Shown: positions 32,133 through 44,750, counted from the first letter of the stretch. The stretch: DNA of 64,000 bases from Nicotiana tabacum (GCF_000715075.1 NC_134080.1:39660758-39724757), one strand, 5' to 3'. Program-made: numbers and translations. Notes: generated by a model from the sequence alone, not told the origin.

Positions 32133-35100
32133 ATGACTACTTCGGAGAATAGCAACGAGGAAGAAAGGCCGATGAGCCAGTTGTTAAAAGAAGCAATGGA
32201 AAAGATTGAAAGGATGGGACTAGAAATGAATGCAATGCAACTAGCCCTAGCCAAAACCCAAAAGAGCCCCGAAACACTAGGACACATGCCGGAGTACCCT
32301 CACTCTGGCCCTTCCACAAGCCGCCCAAATCCCCTCTATCATCAAGAAAGAAGCCCTCATGATTCCCAAGCTCCACCACCCCATCAACCTCTCCCAACAC
32401 CCAACATTCCCATTTTTGTGGGACCTACATCAGCCCCTTTGCAGAGAACGACCAGTGAGCCATTGTTTCAGGCTCACGATACCCAATACTATCCCCCTGA
32501 GCCTACATTCCATGCACCCGAACCACAAGCTTACAATCCCCGTTTGGAAGTACCGGCAGAGATTGAGAAGCCGGTTAAGGCCCCTGAACAGGATGAAGTG
32601 TTGAGAAAGTTCAAAAGCCTGGAGCAATCCTTCAAGAACTTGCACGGGTTGGGCAATCAAGTCAGCGTGTCATACAAAGATCTGTGCCCTTTCCCAGACG
32701 TCCAACTCCCGGCTGGGTTCAAGATGCCCAAGTTTGATTTATATGAAGGGCACGGTGATCCCATGGCACATTTGCGGGGATTCTGTAGCAAAATGAGAGG
32801 GGCAGGAGGCAAGGACGAGCTTTTGATAGCTTATTTCGGCCAAAGTCTGAGCGGATCTGCACTGGAATGGTATACCAGGCAGGATTTCAGCAGGTGGTAC
32901 ACGTGGGATGATCTGGCGCAGGCTTTTGCAGGTCATTTCCAGTACAATCTGGAGATAGTCCCTGACCGTCTCACGTTATTGAGAACTGGGAAGAAACCCG
33001 GGGAAGGTTTTCGCGAGTTCGGGTTCCGCTGGAGAGAACAAGCAGCTAGAGTCGATCCTCCCATGAGAGAGGGAGAGATGGTGGACTATTTTTTGCAGAC
33101 ATTGGATCCAACCTACTTTGGTCACTTGGTGACAACGGTTGGAAAATCTTTCAACGAGGTGGTCAAAATAGGGGTCATGATAGAAGAGGGTTTGAGGTCT
33201 GACAAGATCTTGAACTATTCGGCACTCAAGGCCACAACCCAGGCCATTCAAAACGGCACGGGAGGTGCGTTGAGAAGAAAGAAAGAAGAGGTTGCCACGA
33301 TTGAGGCAGGCAGTTGGTCCAGGGCTGGCAGGCCACGCTACAACCAACCCAGACCTCACAGGTCAGAATACCCATACAGCCCACCACAAAATTTCTATCC
33401 ACCTCGAGAACCACATTGTTCCTGTACACCAAGCCCAGGCATACACTCAGCCTCCGGTTCGCCCACAATGGCGCGCACCGGCTCCCCAGAACATATATGC
33501 ACCACCACAAAACACCTACCCTCCACCAAGGGCATATAGAAACCCTTCAGGGGCAGGCTTCCGGGGAAATCCAGATGCTAGGAATGACAGGTTGCGGAAG
33601 CAAAGAACCTTCACGGAGCTGGGAGAAACCTACACCGCTTTGTTCCACAAGCTGTGGCAATTGGGTTTGGTTAGTCCTGTCCAGACTCGAGAACCAAATC
33701 CCCCACCTCAGAATGTAGATCGATCAATCAGTTGTGAATACTGTTCAGGGATGCTCGGGCACGATACCGAGAAGTGCTGGAAGTTAAGGCATGCCATACA
33801 TGATCTTATTGACACCAATAAGATCGAGGTCCAGACACCGGAGGCTCCTAACATCAACCAAAACCCACTGCCAGCGCACCACGAAACTCACATGATTGAG
33901 TTGGTGTGTGAGGGAGGAGAATTAAGAAAACCCTCACAAACAGTGATGATGATCCAGGCCGCCCCGCAAGAAGTCTTAACCAATGGAGGAACGAGTGTAC
34001 AGTCGCAGGGAGGAGGCATCAAGCCGGTAGTGATATTGGGAAAGAGCCCGTCCTCCATGACAAGCAAGCCCGAGCCAAGCAAGTTGGTAATACTAGGGAT
34101 CCTGCCCACACCGGCAGTCGTGTTGAAAGGGGTATGTAGAGAACGGGTGACCACAAAGCCTGTGGTCCAACTGCCGATGATTGACAGCAGGGCTGTGCCT
34201 TGGAAATATGAAAAGGCAGTGGTGACGTACAAAGGAAAACAGGTGGAAGAAGTCAGTTGTGAAGCGCAAGGGCTGACTCGATCAGGTCGATGTTTTGCTC
34301 CGGTGGAGCTAAGAAAAACCAACCCAGTGGCAACCAAAAAACCTGTGTCCGAGGAAGAGGCCGAAGAGTTCCTGAGGAAGATGAAAGTACATGACTATTC
34401 TATGGTCGAACAGCTGAGAAAAACACCGGCCCAGATCTCACTGTTGTCGTTGCTGATCTATTCTGAGGAGCATCGTCGGGCCCTGTTGAAGATACTGAAC
34501 GAGGCTCATGTACCCAGTGAGATTTCTGTAAACCACCTGGAAACCATTGCCAGCAAGATCTTCGAGGTGAACAGGGTAACATTCTCAGATGATGACCTGC
34601 CGATGGAAGGTACAGAGCATAACAAAGCTCTATACCTAGCTGTCAAATGTGAAGACTCGGTGGTAACTCGAGTATTGGTGGATAACGGCTCAAGCGCCAA
34701 TATTTGTCCATTATCCACCCTGGACCAGTTAAAGATTGACCGTGGATGAATCCTGGAGAATAGCATCTGCGTCCGGGGGTTTGACGGAAACGGAACAACC
34801 ATTGTGGGGGATGTTGTACTTAAACTGACCATTGGGCCAGTCCTGTTTACCATGGAATTCTAGGTGTTAGATGCCACAGTTTCTTATAACCTGCTGTTAG
34901 GACGACCCTGGATTCATGCAGCCAAAGCGGTGCCTTCCACCCTACATCAGACGGTGAAGTTCGAGTGGGAAAGACAAGAGGTCGTGTTGCACGGCGAGGA
35001 TACAACATTCACCATGGGCGGAACCATTGTACCTTTCATAGAGACCACTGATGACAAAGGTCCTTGGGTCTACCAGATTTTCAATACAGGGTCGGCCAAC

Positions 35101-35588
35101 AAAATTTCTGAAGGAGAAATCATCTCACACCCTAGGGTAGCTGCCGCAACAGTCATGATGGTTTCAGAAATGCTGGGAAACGGATTCGTGCCGGGAAAAG
35201 GCCTGGGAGTCGAGCTTCAAGGGATAGTCCAACCTATCTCCCTTCCTAAAAATCTGGAAACTTTCGGATTGGGGTTCAAACCAACCGCAGCAGACAGGAA
35301 GCAGGCGCGAAAAATGAAGAAGAGAGTCTGGTTTCTGCCTAAACCAGTACCACGCCTCTCAAGGTCTTTTGTCAAAGCAAGTGCCAAGGGGTCACCGGTC
35401 CCAAAGATTCGAGGACCTTTGATCGATATAAATGAAAACCTGAATCAAAGTTTTGAGAGGCTATTTGCGGATGTCAATACGGTGGAAGCTGGAGAAGGTT
35501 GCAGCAGAGCAGAGATACAATTTGTGGGGCCTGAGGCCAAGACCAACAATTGGACGGTTACTCCTCTTCCTGTCCGAGGGGAGTCTTG
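32133..35588 (+). pseudogene. Ogre gag-protease, exon before the intron
   Basis: The ATG at 32133 opens gag: a coiled N-terminus, a proline-rich stretch, then the capsid domain with FDLYEGHGDPMAHL and LEWYTRQDF (about codons 190-360). A one-base frame change near 33415 shifts reading to the frame of 33292-34749. That frame carries a zinc-knuckle-like CEYCSGMLGHDTEKCW and the protease motif VLVDNGSSANICPLS. Two stops break the protease: TGA 34747-34749 and TAG 34861-34863, with the same frame open after them to 35588. A glycine-rich GNGFVPGKGLG patch near 35180 resembles a G-patch. Gag would form particles and protease would cut the polyprotein. Confidence 0.85.
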
Positions 35589-35765
35589 GTAGTAGGCTTT
35601 GATTAATGTTTTGTTTGTTTGTTTGTCCGGATTATTCAAGGGTGTAATCCAAATTTTTACTTTCGTTTTTGTAAAAGTGTGAACCCTTTTATCCCGCAAT
35701 GTTTAATAAAGCTCTTTTCTTTTGTTCCATTTTAATTTTGTTTTGTTCTTTTTCTTTCTGAACAG
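35589..35765 (+). other. Candidate Ogre intron between protease and RT
   Basis: GTAGTAGG at 35589 and CTGAACAG ending at 35765 bound 177 bp with a T-rich 3' part. The upstream frame would otherwise end at TAG 35590-35592. Using these sites joins it to the pol frame without a shift. A short intron here is a known feature of Ogre elements. Confidence 0.75.
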
Positions 35766-38700
35766 TTCTCTTTTTACTGGTTCTAATGACATGGCATGCA
35801 CAGCGGATCTTCGACCTAGTCTAATAAATCAATCTGAAACCGACTCAATGATGCAAGAGGTCGTTTGTGACGATGCATTTGAATGTGACGAAGGTGAAGC
35901 CTTCGAAGAAATAAACCGAGAATTGTGCCAATTTGAAGAGAAACCCAAGCCTAACCTAAATGACACCGAGGCTGTGAACCTAGGGAACGCTGATAACGTC
36001 CAAGAGACCAAAATTAGCATCCACATTGAGCCGAATGTCAGAGCAGAATTGATCAAAATTCTCAGGGAATTCAAAGATGTTTTTGCCTGGTCATACGATG
36101 ATATGCCTGGATTAAGCACCAATTTAGTGGTTCACAAATTACCCACTGACCCGGCATACCCTCCGGTCAAGCAAAAGCTAAGGAAATTTAAAACAGAAAT
36201 GAGTGTAAAGATCAAAGAAGAAGTGATTAAGCAGTTGCAATCGAAGGTCATTCGGGTCACTCGGTATCTCGAGTGGTTGGCCAATGTGGTACCAGTCCCA
36301 AAGAAGGATGGAAAAATCAGGGTGTGCGTTGACTACCGCAACCTCAACAAAGCAAGTCCCAAGGACAATTTTCCGCTACCCAACATTCATATCCTGATCG
36401 ACAATTGCGCTGGGCGCGAGATCAGATCCTTTGTGGATTGCTATGCGGGTTATCATCAGATCCTAATGGACGAGGAGGATGCTGAGAAGACAGCGTTTAT
36501 TACGCCATGGGGAACCTACTACTATCGGGTAATGCCGTTCGGATTAAAGAATGCTGGGGCAACATACATGCGAGCAATGACTGCTGTGTTTCATGACATG
36601 ATACATAAGGAAATTGAGGTGTACGTCGATGATGTGATCATCAAATCTTGGCGTCAGGAGGACCATGTGGCAGACCTAAGGAGATTTTTCCAAAGACTCC
36701 GAAGGTATGACATCAAGCTTAACCCGGCCAAATGCGCATTCGGGGTTCCATCAGGAAAGTTGCTAGGATTCATCGTCAGTCGACGGGGGATTGAGTTAGA
36801 CCCATCCAAAATTGAATCCATCCGAGATTTGCCACCGCCAAGGAACAAAACAGAGGTAATGAGTTTGCTGGGTAGACTCAATTACATCAGCAGGTTCATC
36901 GCTCAACTCACAGCAACTTGTGAGCCCATATTTCGGCTGCTGAGAAAGGATGCTGCGGTAGGTTGGACGGCAGAATGTCAGGAGGCTTTCGACCAAATCA
37001 AAGGGTATCTGTCTAATCCACCCGTATTGGTCCCGCCTAAGCCCGGGAAGCCCCTAATTCTTTACCTGACGGTCTTGGAAAATTCATTTGGTTGTGTGTT
37101 GGGGCAACATGACGACACAAGAAGGAAGGAGCAAGCCATCTACTATCTTAGCAAGAAATTCACAGTGCATGAGGTCAAGTACACTCAACTCGAGAAAACA
37201 TGCTGCGCCCTAACTTGGGTAGCTCAGAAGTTAAAGCACTACCTGTCTTCATATACTACTTATCTCATATCCCGCTTGGACCCATTGAAGTATATCTTTC
37301 AGAAACCTATGCCCACGGGAAGGTTGGAAAAGTGGCAAATTCTGCTCACAGAGTTTGATATCATCTACGTAACGAGGACGGCCATGAAAGCCCAAGCACT
37401 GGCAGACCATTTGGCAGAGAATCCCGTTGATGAAAAATACGAGCCCTTAAGAACGTATTTTCCTGACGAAGAGGTGATGCATACGAATGAGTCGGAATTA
37501 CCTGAGGAACCGGGTTGGAAGCTTTTCTTCGATGGAGCTGCAAACGCAAAGGGGGTTGGAACAGGAGCAGTACTCATTTCTGAAACAGGACGGCATTATC
37601 CTGTTACGGCTCAACTACGCTTCTGTTGCACCAACAATATGGCCGAGTATGAGGCTTGCATTCTGGGTTTGCGCCTGGCTGCTGACATGGATGTCCAAGA
37701 CGTCTTGGTCTTGGGAGACTCGGACCTCTTGATACATCAAATTCAGGGAGAATGGGAAACACGAGATCTAAAACTCGTACCATACCGACAATGCTTGCAT
37801 GATCTGAGCAAGCAATTTCGATCGGTGAAGTTCAAACACATCCCGAGAGTTCACAATGAGGTTGCGGATGCCTTAGCCACCTTAGCATCAATGCTGCACC
37901 ACCCTGACAAAATGTATGTTGATCCTCTACACATCCAGGTCCGTGATCAGCACGCCTACTGCAATGCCGTAGAAGAAGAAGCAGATGGCAAAACCTGGTT
38001 TCATGATATCAAGGAATACCTCAGGATGGGGATATATCCGGAACATGCCTCTGGAGACCAAAAAAGAGCCCTTCGGCGTTTGTCGAATGGTTTCTTCCTC
38101 AGTGGGGGAATATTGTACAAAAGAACCCCGGATTTGGGATTGTTGAGATGCATAGATGCCAGTCAAGCAACGACGGTTATGGCTGAGGTACATGCTGGAG
38201 TTTGTGGACCACACATGAGCGGGTATGTGTTGGCAAGAAAGATCCTTCGAACAGGGTGTTATTGGCTCACCATGGAACACAACTGTATCACTTTCGTGAG
38301 GAAATGCCATCAGTGCCAGATACATGGAGATTTGATTCATTCTCCGCCAACAGAGTTACATACGATGTCAGCACCCTGGCCGTTTGTAGCATGGGGCATG
38401 GATGTCATTGGGCCCATCGAGCCAGCAGCATCCAACGGTCATAGGTTCATTCTAGTGACCATTGATTACTTCACCAAATGGGTTGAGGCTAAAACCTTCA
38501 AATCAGTAACCAAGAAGGCAGTGGTGGACTTTGTTCACTCCCATATCATCTGCAGATTTGGGATCCCAAAAGTGATCATCACGGATAACGGGGCGAATCT
38601 TAATAGCAGCTTGATGAGAGAGGTATGCCACCAATTCAAGATTACACACCGCAATTCCACCCCATATCGTCCTAAGGCAAATGGAGCAGTCGAAGCAGCC

Positions 38701-39242
38701 AATAAGAATATCAAGAAGATACTGCGAAAAATGGTGGAAGGGTCCAGACAATGGCACGAGAAATTACCCTTTGCTTTGTTGGGTTACCGCACTACCGTCC
38801 GGACTTCCATAGGCACAACTCCCTATTTGTTGGTGCATGGAACTGAGGTTGTGATACCAGCGGAGGTCGAAATTCCGTCCCACCGAATTGTCGCTGAAGC
38901 CGGGTTGATGATGATGAATGGGTCCAAGCTCGATTGGAGCAATTGAGCCTAATAGATGAGAAAAGATTGGCAGCAGTGTGCCATGGTCAGCTGTACCAGA
39001 AGAGAATGGCAAAAGCGTATAATAAGAAGGTGCGCCCCAGGAAGTTTGAAGTAGGGCAGCTGGTATTGAAAAAGATCCTCCCACATCAGGTCGAGGCAAA
39101 AGGCAAATTCGCCCCAAATTGGCAAGGGCCTTATATCGTGACCAGAGTATTGTCCAATGGTGCTTTGTGTTTGACAGATGTCGAAGGTAGATGCGTCGAC
39201 ATGGCTATCAATTCAGATGCAGTCAAGAGATATTATGCGTAA
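35766..39242 (+). pseudogene. Ogre pol: RT, RNase H, archaeal-type RNase H, integrase
   Basis: A long frame runs to 38946. RT has RVCVDYRNLNKASPKDNFPLP, MPFGLKNAGATY and the catalytic YVDD. RNase H follows with QAIYYLSKKF; its first acidic residue appears as LEN where relatives have an Asp. A second RNase H of the archaeal type contains LFFDGAANAKG, MAEYEA and HNEVADALA. Integrase has a zinc-binding HAGVCGPHM...CHQC, WGMDVIGP and TDNGANLNSS with the Glu in GAVEAANK. A one-base loss near 38905 shifts the last part to the frame of 38934-39242, ending KRYYA. Apart from that it is nearly complete. It would copy the RNA and insert the DNA. Confidence 0.87.
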
Positions 39243-39424
39243 TTTCTTTAATTATGGCAATTTTTTTGGTTGGTTTGTTTGTATTTGGCATTTATTGGAT
39301 AATGAGATGACGGAGGCAATTCTTTCTTCTATCCAAACACGTTTAACCCTTGCTTCCCCCTTTGAGCCTTAAGTTATTCTTTCAATACCCTTCTTTTGGA
39401 ATCACTAATGGGAAAGATATGAAA

Positions 39425-39510
39425 AAAAAGAAAAGAAAAGAAAAAGAAAAAGAAAAAGAAAAAGACATGAAAAAATGAAAAGAAGGAAAAGGAAAAAAAA
39501 AAGATAAAAT
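39425..39510 (+). repeat. Purine-rich simple repeat (AAAAG)n in the Ogre 3' UTR
   Basis: A run of AAAAG/AAAAAG units with few interruptions, 180 nt after the pol stop. Confidence 0.85.
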
Positions 39511-39535
39511 CACAAGAAATACAAAACCGTGGGAA

Positions 39536-39571
39536 CTACGTTTGACCTGATTCCTCAAAGAGGATACGTAG
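39536..39571 (+). other. Structured CTACGT/ACGTAG motif, copy 3
   Basis: Outer stem CTACGT (39536-39541) with ACGTAG (39566-39571), perfect. Inner stem TCCTC-AAA-GAGGA (39552-39564), perfect. It is in the 3' UTR between pol and the satellite array. Confidence 0.78.
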
Positions 39572-39588
39572 GCGCCTCACGGCTCGGT

Positions 39589-39720
39589 CATAGTGTGCAT
39601 CATAATAAATATAGGATGCATAATGTACATAGTGTGCATCATAATAAATATAGGATGCATAATGTACATAGTGTGCATCATAATAAATATAGGATGCATA
39701 ATGTACATAGTGTGCACAAT
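39589..39720. repeat. Three 39-bp tandem repeats in the Ogre 3' UTR
   Basis: Units beginning CATAGTGTGCATCATAAT start at 39589, 39628 and 39667, with a fourth partial unit at 39706. The three are identical or nearly so, so the duplication is recent. The repeated reading frames on both strands are by-products. Confidence 0.88.
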
Positions 39721-39728
39721 ATGGCACA

Positions 39729-40977
39729 ATGTGCGTAATGCGCATAGCTCAACATAAGTGTAAAGAAATAAAATTCCCCAAGCAAGAAATCTGGGGCAGA
39801 GGTTATGTTTTAAGTTCCAACAAAGATTTGATTCCTAAAGTTGTAGCACATCACCTTCAAGTTGTTTTTATTTTTATAAGCCTTTCTTTAACCCCACACC
39901 AAAACCAACATCAACATCCAAAAGACCTCCCGATCAATGTTCGAGAGATGCCAAGTCCGGCGAATAAGGCCGAGAATAATACACTGATCCCCAGCAAAGA
40001 AGAGGATCGTAAGACTGGAAATGAATTGATGGTCAAGGGAATCTCCAGAAAGGAGAGACGTATCTACAACACCCCGATTTCCCGAAAGAAATAAAATGAG
40101 AGAGTCTTATCGGTGAAGACCTTCACAGGCACCGAGAGGCGATGTAAGATGAGGGATATGAAATGAGAGAGTCTTATTGGTGAAAACCTTCACAGGCACC
40201 ATAAGGCGCCGGGAGATGAGAGAAATGAGAGAGTCTCATTAGTGAAAACCCCTCGAAGGGAACTATGAGGCGACAAGACAGATCAGCAAAAGCTACAACA
40301 TCCGAATCGGACACTCATTTATCATCCCCAGCAAGTCAGACCATCGGGCAAATCGATTGATACAAATAGACTGGGTCGGGAATCTATGGTGCACGTCATG
40401 ATCACGGGGACCAGTCATGTCCTCCAGATAAGTTCTTTTGAGTTTCTCCTCCCCACCAAATATGGGTTCAGAAAGATTTTTTCCCTCAAGCTTTTATTTT
40501 CTCTTCCTAAAATTTGTCTTGAAAAGAATTTTTCAAAGCTTACTACCAGAAACCGGAGGGGAATTCACCCAATGCAAGGACCGTGCCCGGCAATTTTGGA
40601 GGGAGTGAGCTCCTAAAGGGAGTGGTTTCGGGAGTTAAAAGCAGACTCCCACAGAATATGCTTCAAGAGAAAGCGGAAAGGGGGATTAATTTAAAGCCAA
40701 TCCCCAGCAGGCTAGAGACCCCCAACAGGCAACTTTGCCCGCCAACCAATTATGGGGACATAGAGCAAGAAAAGGGGAAGAGAGGGAAAAATCATCCGCC
40801 AGAAAGGCACCCTCTACCACCACGATCAAAACTAACTAAATCCTTTTATCTGCTGCAGGAAAACAAAGAATTGATAAGGGCAACTAAACGCAACGCCAGG
40901 GGAGTCACCAAAAACCGGGGCAGAAAATTTTCTGCCGATTGTCGAAAATTTTCTCGGAAGAACGGGGAAGCAATTTT
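39729..40977 (+). other. Ogre 3' UTR segment with a diverged 65-bp triplicate
   Basis: No gene is supported. At about 40093, 40159 and 40223 the phrase ATGAGAGAGTCT(T/C)ATT recurs with a following GTGAAAACC block and a GGCG end, about 65 bp apart. The rest is A/G-rich untranslated sequence. Confidence 0.6.
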
Positions 40978-43900
40978 AATACTTTTAAGTTCTAGGTCGC
41001 CCACAAGTATAATGCGGGAATACTTTAAGTTCTAGGTCGCCCGCCAGTATAATGCGGGAATACATTTAAGTTCTAGGTCGCCCACCAGTATAATGCGGGA
41101 ATACATTTAAGTTCTAGGTCGCCCACCAGTATAATGCGGGAATACATTTAGGTTCTAGGTCGCCCACCAGTATAATGCGAGAATACTTTTAAGTTCTAGG
41201 TCGCCCACCAGTATAATGCGGGAATACATTTAAGTTCTAGGTCGCCCACCAGTATAATGCGGGAATGCTTTTAAGTTCTAGGTCGCCCACCAGTATAATG
41301 CGGGAATACTTTTAAGTTCTAGGTCGCCCACCAGTATAATGCGGGAATACTTTTAGGTTCTAGGTCGCCCACCAGTATAATGCGGGAATACATTTAAGTT
41401 CTAGGTCGCCCACCAGTATAATGCGGGAATACATTTAAGTTCTAGGTCGCCCACCAGTATAATGCGGGAATACATTTAAGTTCTAGGTCGCCCACCAGTA
41501 TAATGCGGGAATACTTTTAAGTTCTAGGTCGCCCACCAGTATAATGCGGGAATACTTTTAAGTTCTAGGTCGCCCACCAGTATAATGCGGGAATACATTT
41601 AAGTTCTAGGTCACCCACCAGTATAATGCGGGAATACATTTAAGTTCTAGGTCGCCCACCAGTATAATGCGGGAATACATTTAAGTTCTAGGTCGCCCAC
41701 CAGTATAATGCGGGAATACATTTAAGTTCTAGGTCGCCCACCAGTATAATGCGGGAATACATTTAAGTTCTAGGTCGCCCACCAGTATAATGCGGAAATA
41801 CATTTAAGTTCTAGGTCGCCCACCAGTATAATGCGGGAATACATTTAAGTTCTAGGTCGCCCACCAGTATAATGCGGGAATACTTTTAAGTTCTAGGTCG
41901 CCCACCAGTATAACGCGGGAATACATTTAAGTTCTAGGTCGCCCACCAGTATAACGCGGGAATACATTTAAGTTCTAGGTCGCCCACCAGTATAATGCGG
42001 GAATACATTTAAGTTCTAGGTCGCCCACCAGTATAATGCGGGAATACATTTAAGTTCTAGGTCGCCCACCAGTATAATACGGGAATACTTTTAAGTTCTA
42101 GGTCGCCCACCAGTATAATGCGGGAATACATTTAAGTTCTAGGTCGCCCACCAGTATAATGCGGGAATACATTTAAGTTCTAGGTCGCCCACAAGTATAA
42201 TGCGGGAATACATTTAAGTTCTAGGTCGCCCACCAGTATAATGCGGGAATACATTTAAGTTCTAGGTCGCCCACCAGTATAATGCGGGAATACATTTAAG
42301 TTCTAGGTCGCCCACCAGTATAATGCGGGAATACATTTAAGTTCTAGGTCGCCCACCAGTATAATGCGGGAATACATTTAGGTTCTAGGTCGCCCACCAG
42401 TATAATGCGGGAATACATTTAAGTTCTAGGTCGCCCACCAGTATAATGCGGGAATACTTTTAAGTTCTAGGTCGCCCACCAGTATAATGCGGGAATACAT
42501 TTAAGTTCTAGGTCGCCCACCAGTATAATGCGGGAATACATTTAAGTTCTAGGTCGCCCACCAGTATAATGCGGGAATACATTTAAGTTCTAGGTCGCCC
42601 ACCAGTATAATGCGGGAATACATTTAAGTTCTAGGTCGCCCACCAGTATAATGCGGGAATACTTTTAAGTTCTAGGTCGCCCACCAGTATAATGCGGGAA
42701 TACATTTAAGTTCTAGGTCGCCCACCAGTATAATGCGGGAATACATTTCAGTTCTAGGTCGCCCACCAGTATAATGCGGGAATACTTTCAAGTTCTAGGT
42801 CGCCCACCAGTATAATGCGGGAATACATTTAAGTTCTAGGTCGCCCACCAGTATAATGTGGGAATGCTTTTAAGTTCTAGGTCGCCCACCAGTATAATGC
42901 GGGAATGCTTTTAAGTTCTAGGTCGCCCACCAGTATAATGCGGGAATACTTTTAAGTTCTAGGTCGCCCACCAGTATAATGCGGGAATACTTTTAAGTTC
43001 TAGGTCGCCCACCAGTATAATGCGGGAATACTTTTAAGTTCTAGGTCGCCCACCAGTATAATGCGGGAATACATTTAAGTTCTAGGTCGCCCACCAGTAT
43101 AATGCGGGAATACATTTAAGTTCTAGGTCGCCCACCAGTATAATGCGGGAATACTTTTAAGTTCTAGGTCGCCCACCAGTATAATGCGGGAATACATTTA
43201 AGTTCTAGGTCGCCCACCAGTATAATGCGGGAATACATTTCAGTTCTAGGTCGCCCACCAGTATAATGCGGGAATACTTTTAAGTTCTAGGTCGCCCACC
43301 AGTATAATGCGGGAATATTTTTAAGTTCTAGGTCGCCCACCAGTATAATGCGGGAATACTTTTAAGTTCTAGGTCGCCCACCAGTATAATGCGGGAATAC
43401 ATTTAAGTTCTAGGTCGCCCACCAGTATAATGCGGGAATACATTTCAGTTCTAGGTCGCCCACCAGTATAATGCGGGAATACTTTCAAGTTCTAGGTCGC
43501 CCACCAGTATAATGCGGGAATACATTTAAGTTCTAGGTCTCCCACCAGTATAATGCGGGAATACTTTTAAGTTCTAGGTCGCCCACCAGTATAATGCGGG
43601 AATACTTTTAAGTTCTAGGTCGCCCACCAGTATAATGCGGGAATACATTTAAGTTCTAGGTCGCCCACCAGTATAATGCGAGAATACATTTAAGTTCTAG
43701 GTCGCCCACCAGTATAATGCGGGAATACATTCAAGTTTTAGGTCGCCCACCAGTATAATGCGGGAATACATTTAAGTTCTAGGTCGCCCACCAGTATAAT
43801 GCGGGAATACATTTAAGTTCTAGGTCGCCCACCAGTATAATGCGGGAATACATTCAAGTTCTAGGTCGCCCACCAGTATAATGCGGGAATACATTTAAGT

Positions 43901-44024
43901 TCTAGGTCGCCCACCAGTATAATGCGGGAATACATTTAAGTTCTAGGTCGCCCACCAGTATAATGCGGGAATACATTTAAGTTCTAGGTCGCCCACCAGT
44001 ATAATGCGGGAATACATTCAGCTC
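40978..44024. repeat. 41-bp satellite array, about 74 copies, in the Ogre 3' UTR
   Basis: The unit holds TTCTAGGTCGCCCACCAG, then TATAATGCGGGAATAC, then a variable ATTTAAG or TTTTAAG link. The core tctaggtcgc occurs at 40991, 41031 and 41072, and last at 43983. The step from 41072 to 43983 is exactly 71 units of 41 bp, so there is no net length change. Most units differ by zero to two bases. A rare pair of variants (ATTTCAG then CTTTCAAG) recurs at 42741 and 43438, exactly 17 units apart, showing higher-order copying. Tandem repeats in the 3' UTR of Tat/Ogre elements are a known source of satellite DNA. Confidence 0.95.
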
Positions 44025-44578
44025 TAGATTTTGGAATCAGTCACCCCACTTGAAGACGGAAGGTTACAACAGAGAGCCCCAAGCAGGAAAAACAATAAAA
44101 TCCCCAGTGCCAAGAAGCAGAAGGCTGCAAAAGCAAGCGCACATTCAAAAGGAAGAAGGAACACGTCTTAGAAGAAGCAGTTTGAGAACGCTATGGCATG
44201 CCCAACATAACAATTCTGATGAAAAGCCATACCACTGAAGAAACCATTGAAAGATTTAAAGAAGAAAGCCATGTTCCCAGCAAATCAAGCAAAGTGATGA
44301 GAACTGACATTCAGAAAAGGTGAAGGACCAGCATCATCTCGAAGATCACAAAATAAAGGCGTCAGAGGAAAGCGTTAGCCGACAAGAAAGCAAGACAACA
44401 AGAACAAGTTGGAGATAGATGAGATCTCATACTCTAGCTTAACTTCTTGTTTTTCCTTTCAAGATCAATGTAACAAGGAGATCAGTGAGCGGTAGCATCC
44501 TACAGCAGCATGCAACAGAGCACAACAGCAGCAGGCACTACAGTCACACGGTAGTCCCAGCTACCAAAATTTCCCGAA
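44025..44578 (+). other. Ogre 3' UTR between satellite and last structured motif
   Basis: A/G-rich sequence without a supported gene. It ends in motif copy 4. Confidence 0.6.
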
Positions 44579-44617
44579 CTACATTGACCTGATTCCTGTT
44601 CAGCCCAGGATATGTAG
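44579..44617 (+). other. Structured CTACGT/ACGTAG motif, copy 4 (compensated)
   Basis: The outer arms are CTACAT (44579-44584) and ATGTAG (44612-44617), so both sides changed and pairing is kept. Inner stem TCCTG/CAGGA (44594-44598 with 44606-44610) is perfect and again different. It is about 130 bp before LTR2. Confidence 0.75.
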
Positions 44618-44735
44618 GAAACCTCTGAAGCAAAGGTTCGGTCAAATCTTTTTCAAAAAAATGCTTCGCACGGAGTATTCGGACGGGCAAAAATCACTCG
44701 CTTTATCTTTGCGCGAAAACCCTTCGTGTCTTCGT

Positions 44736-44750
44736 GCAAAGAGGGGCAGC
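44736..44750 (+). other. Polypurine tract of the Ogre-like element
   Basis: GCAAAGAGGGGCAGC abuts the TGTAAGC start of LTR2. Confidence 0.75.

Noticed and set aside
39529..39745. Repeat proteins on both strands (VHHNKYRMHN-type)
   Set aside because: Both come from three 39-bp tandem repeats, whose length is a multiple of three. There is no other coding evidence.
40978..44024. The 41-bp array as a CRISPR array
   Set aside because: The units are contiguous with no unique spacers, the genome is a plant, and the array lies in a retrotransposon 3' UTR.
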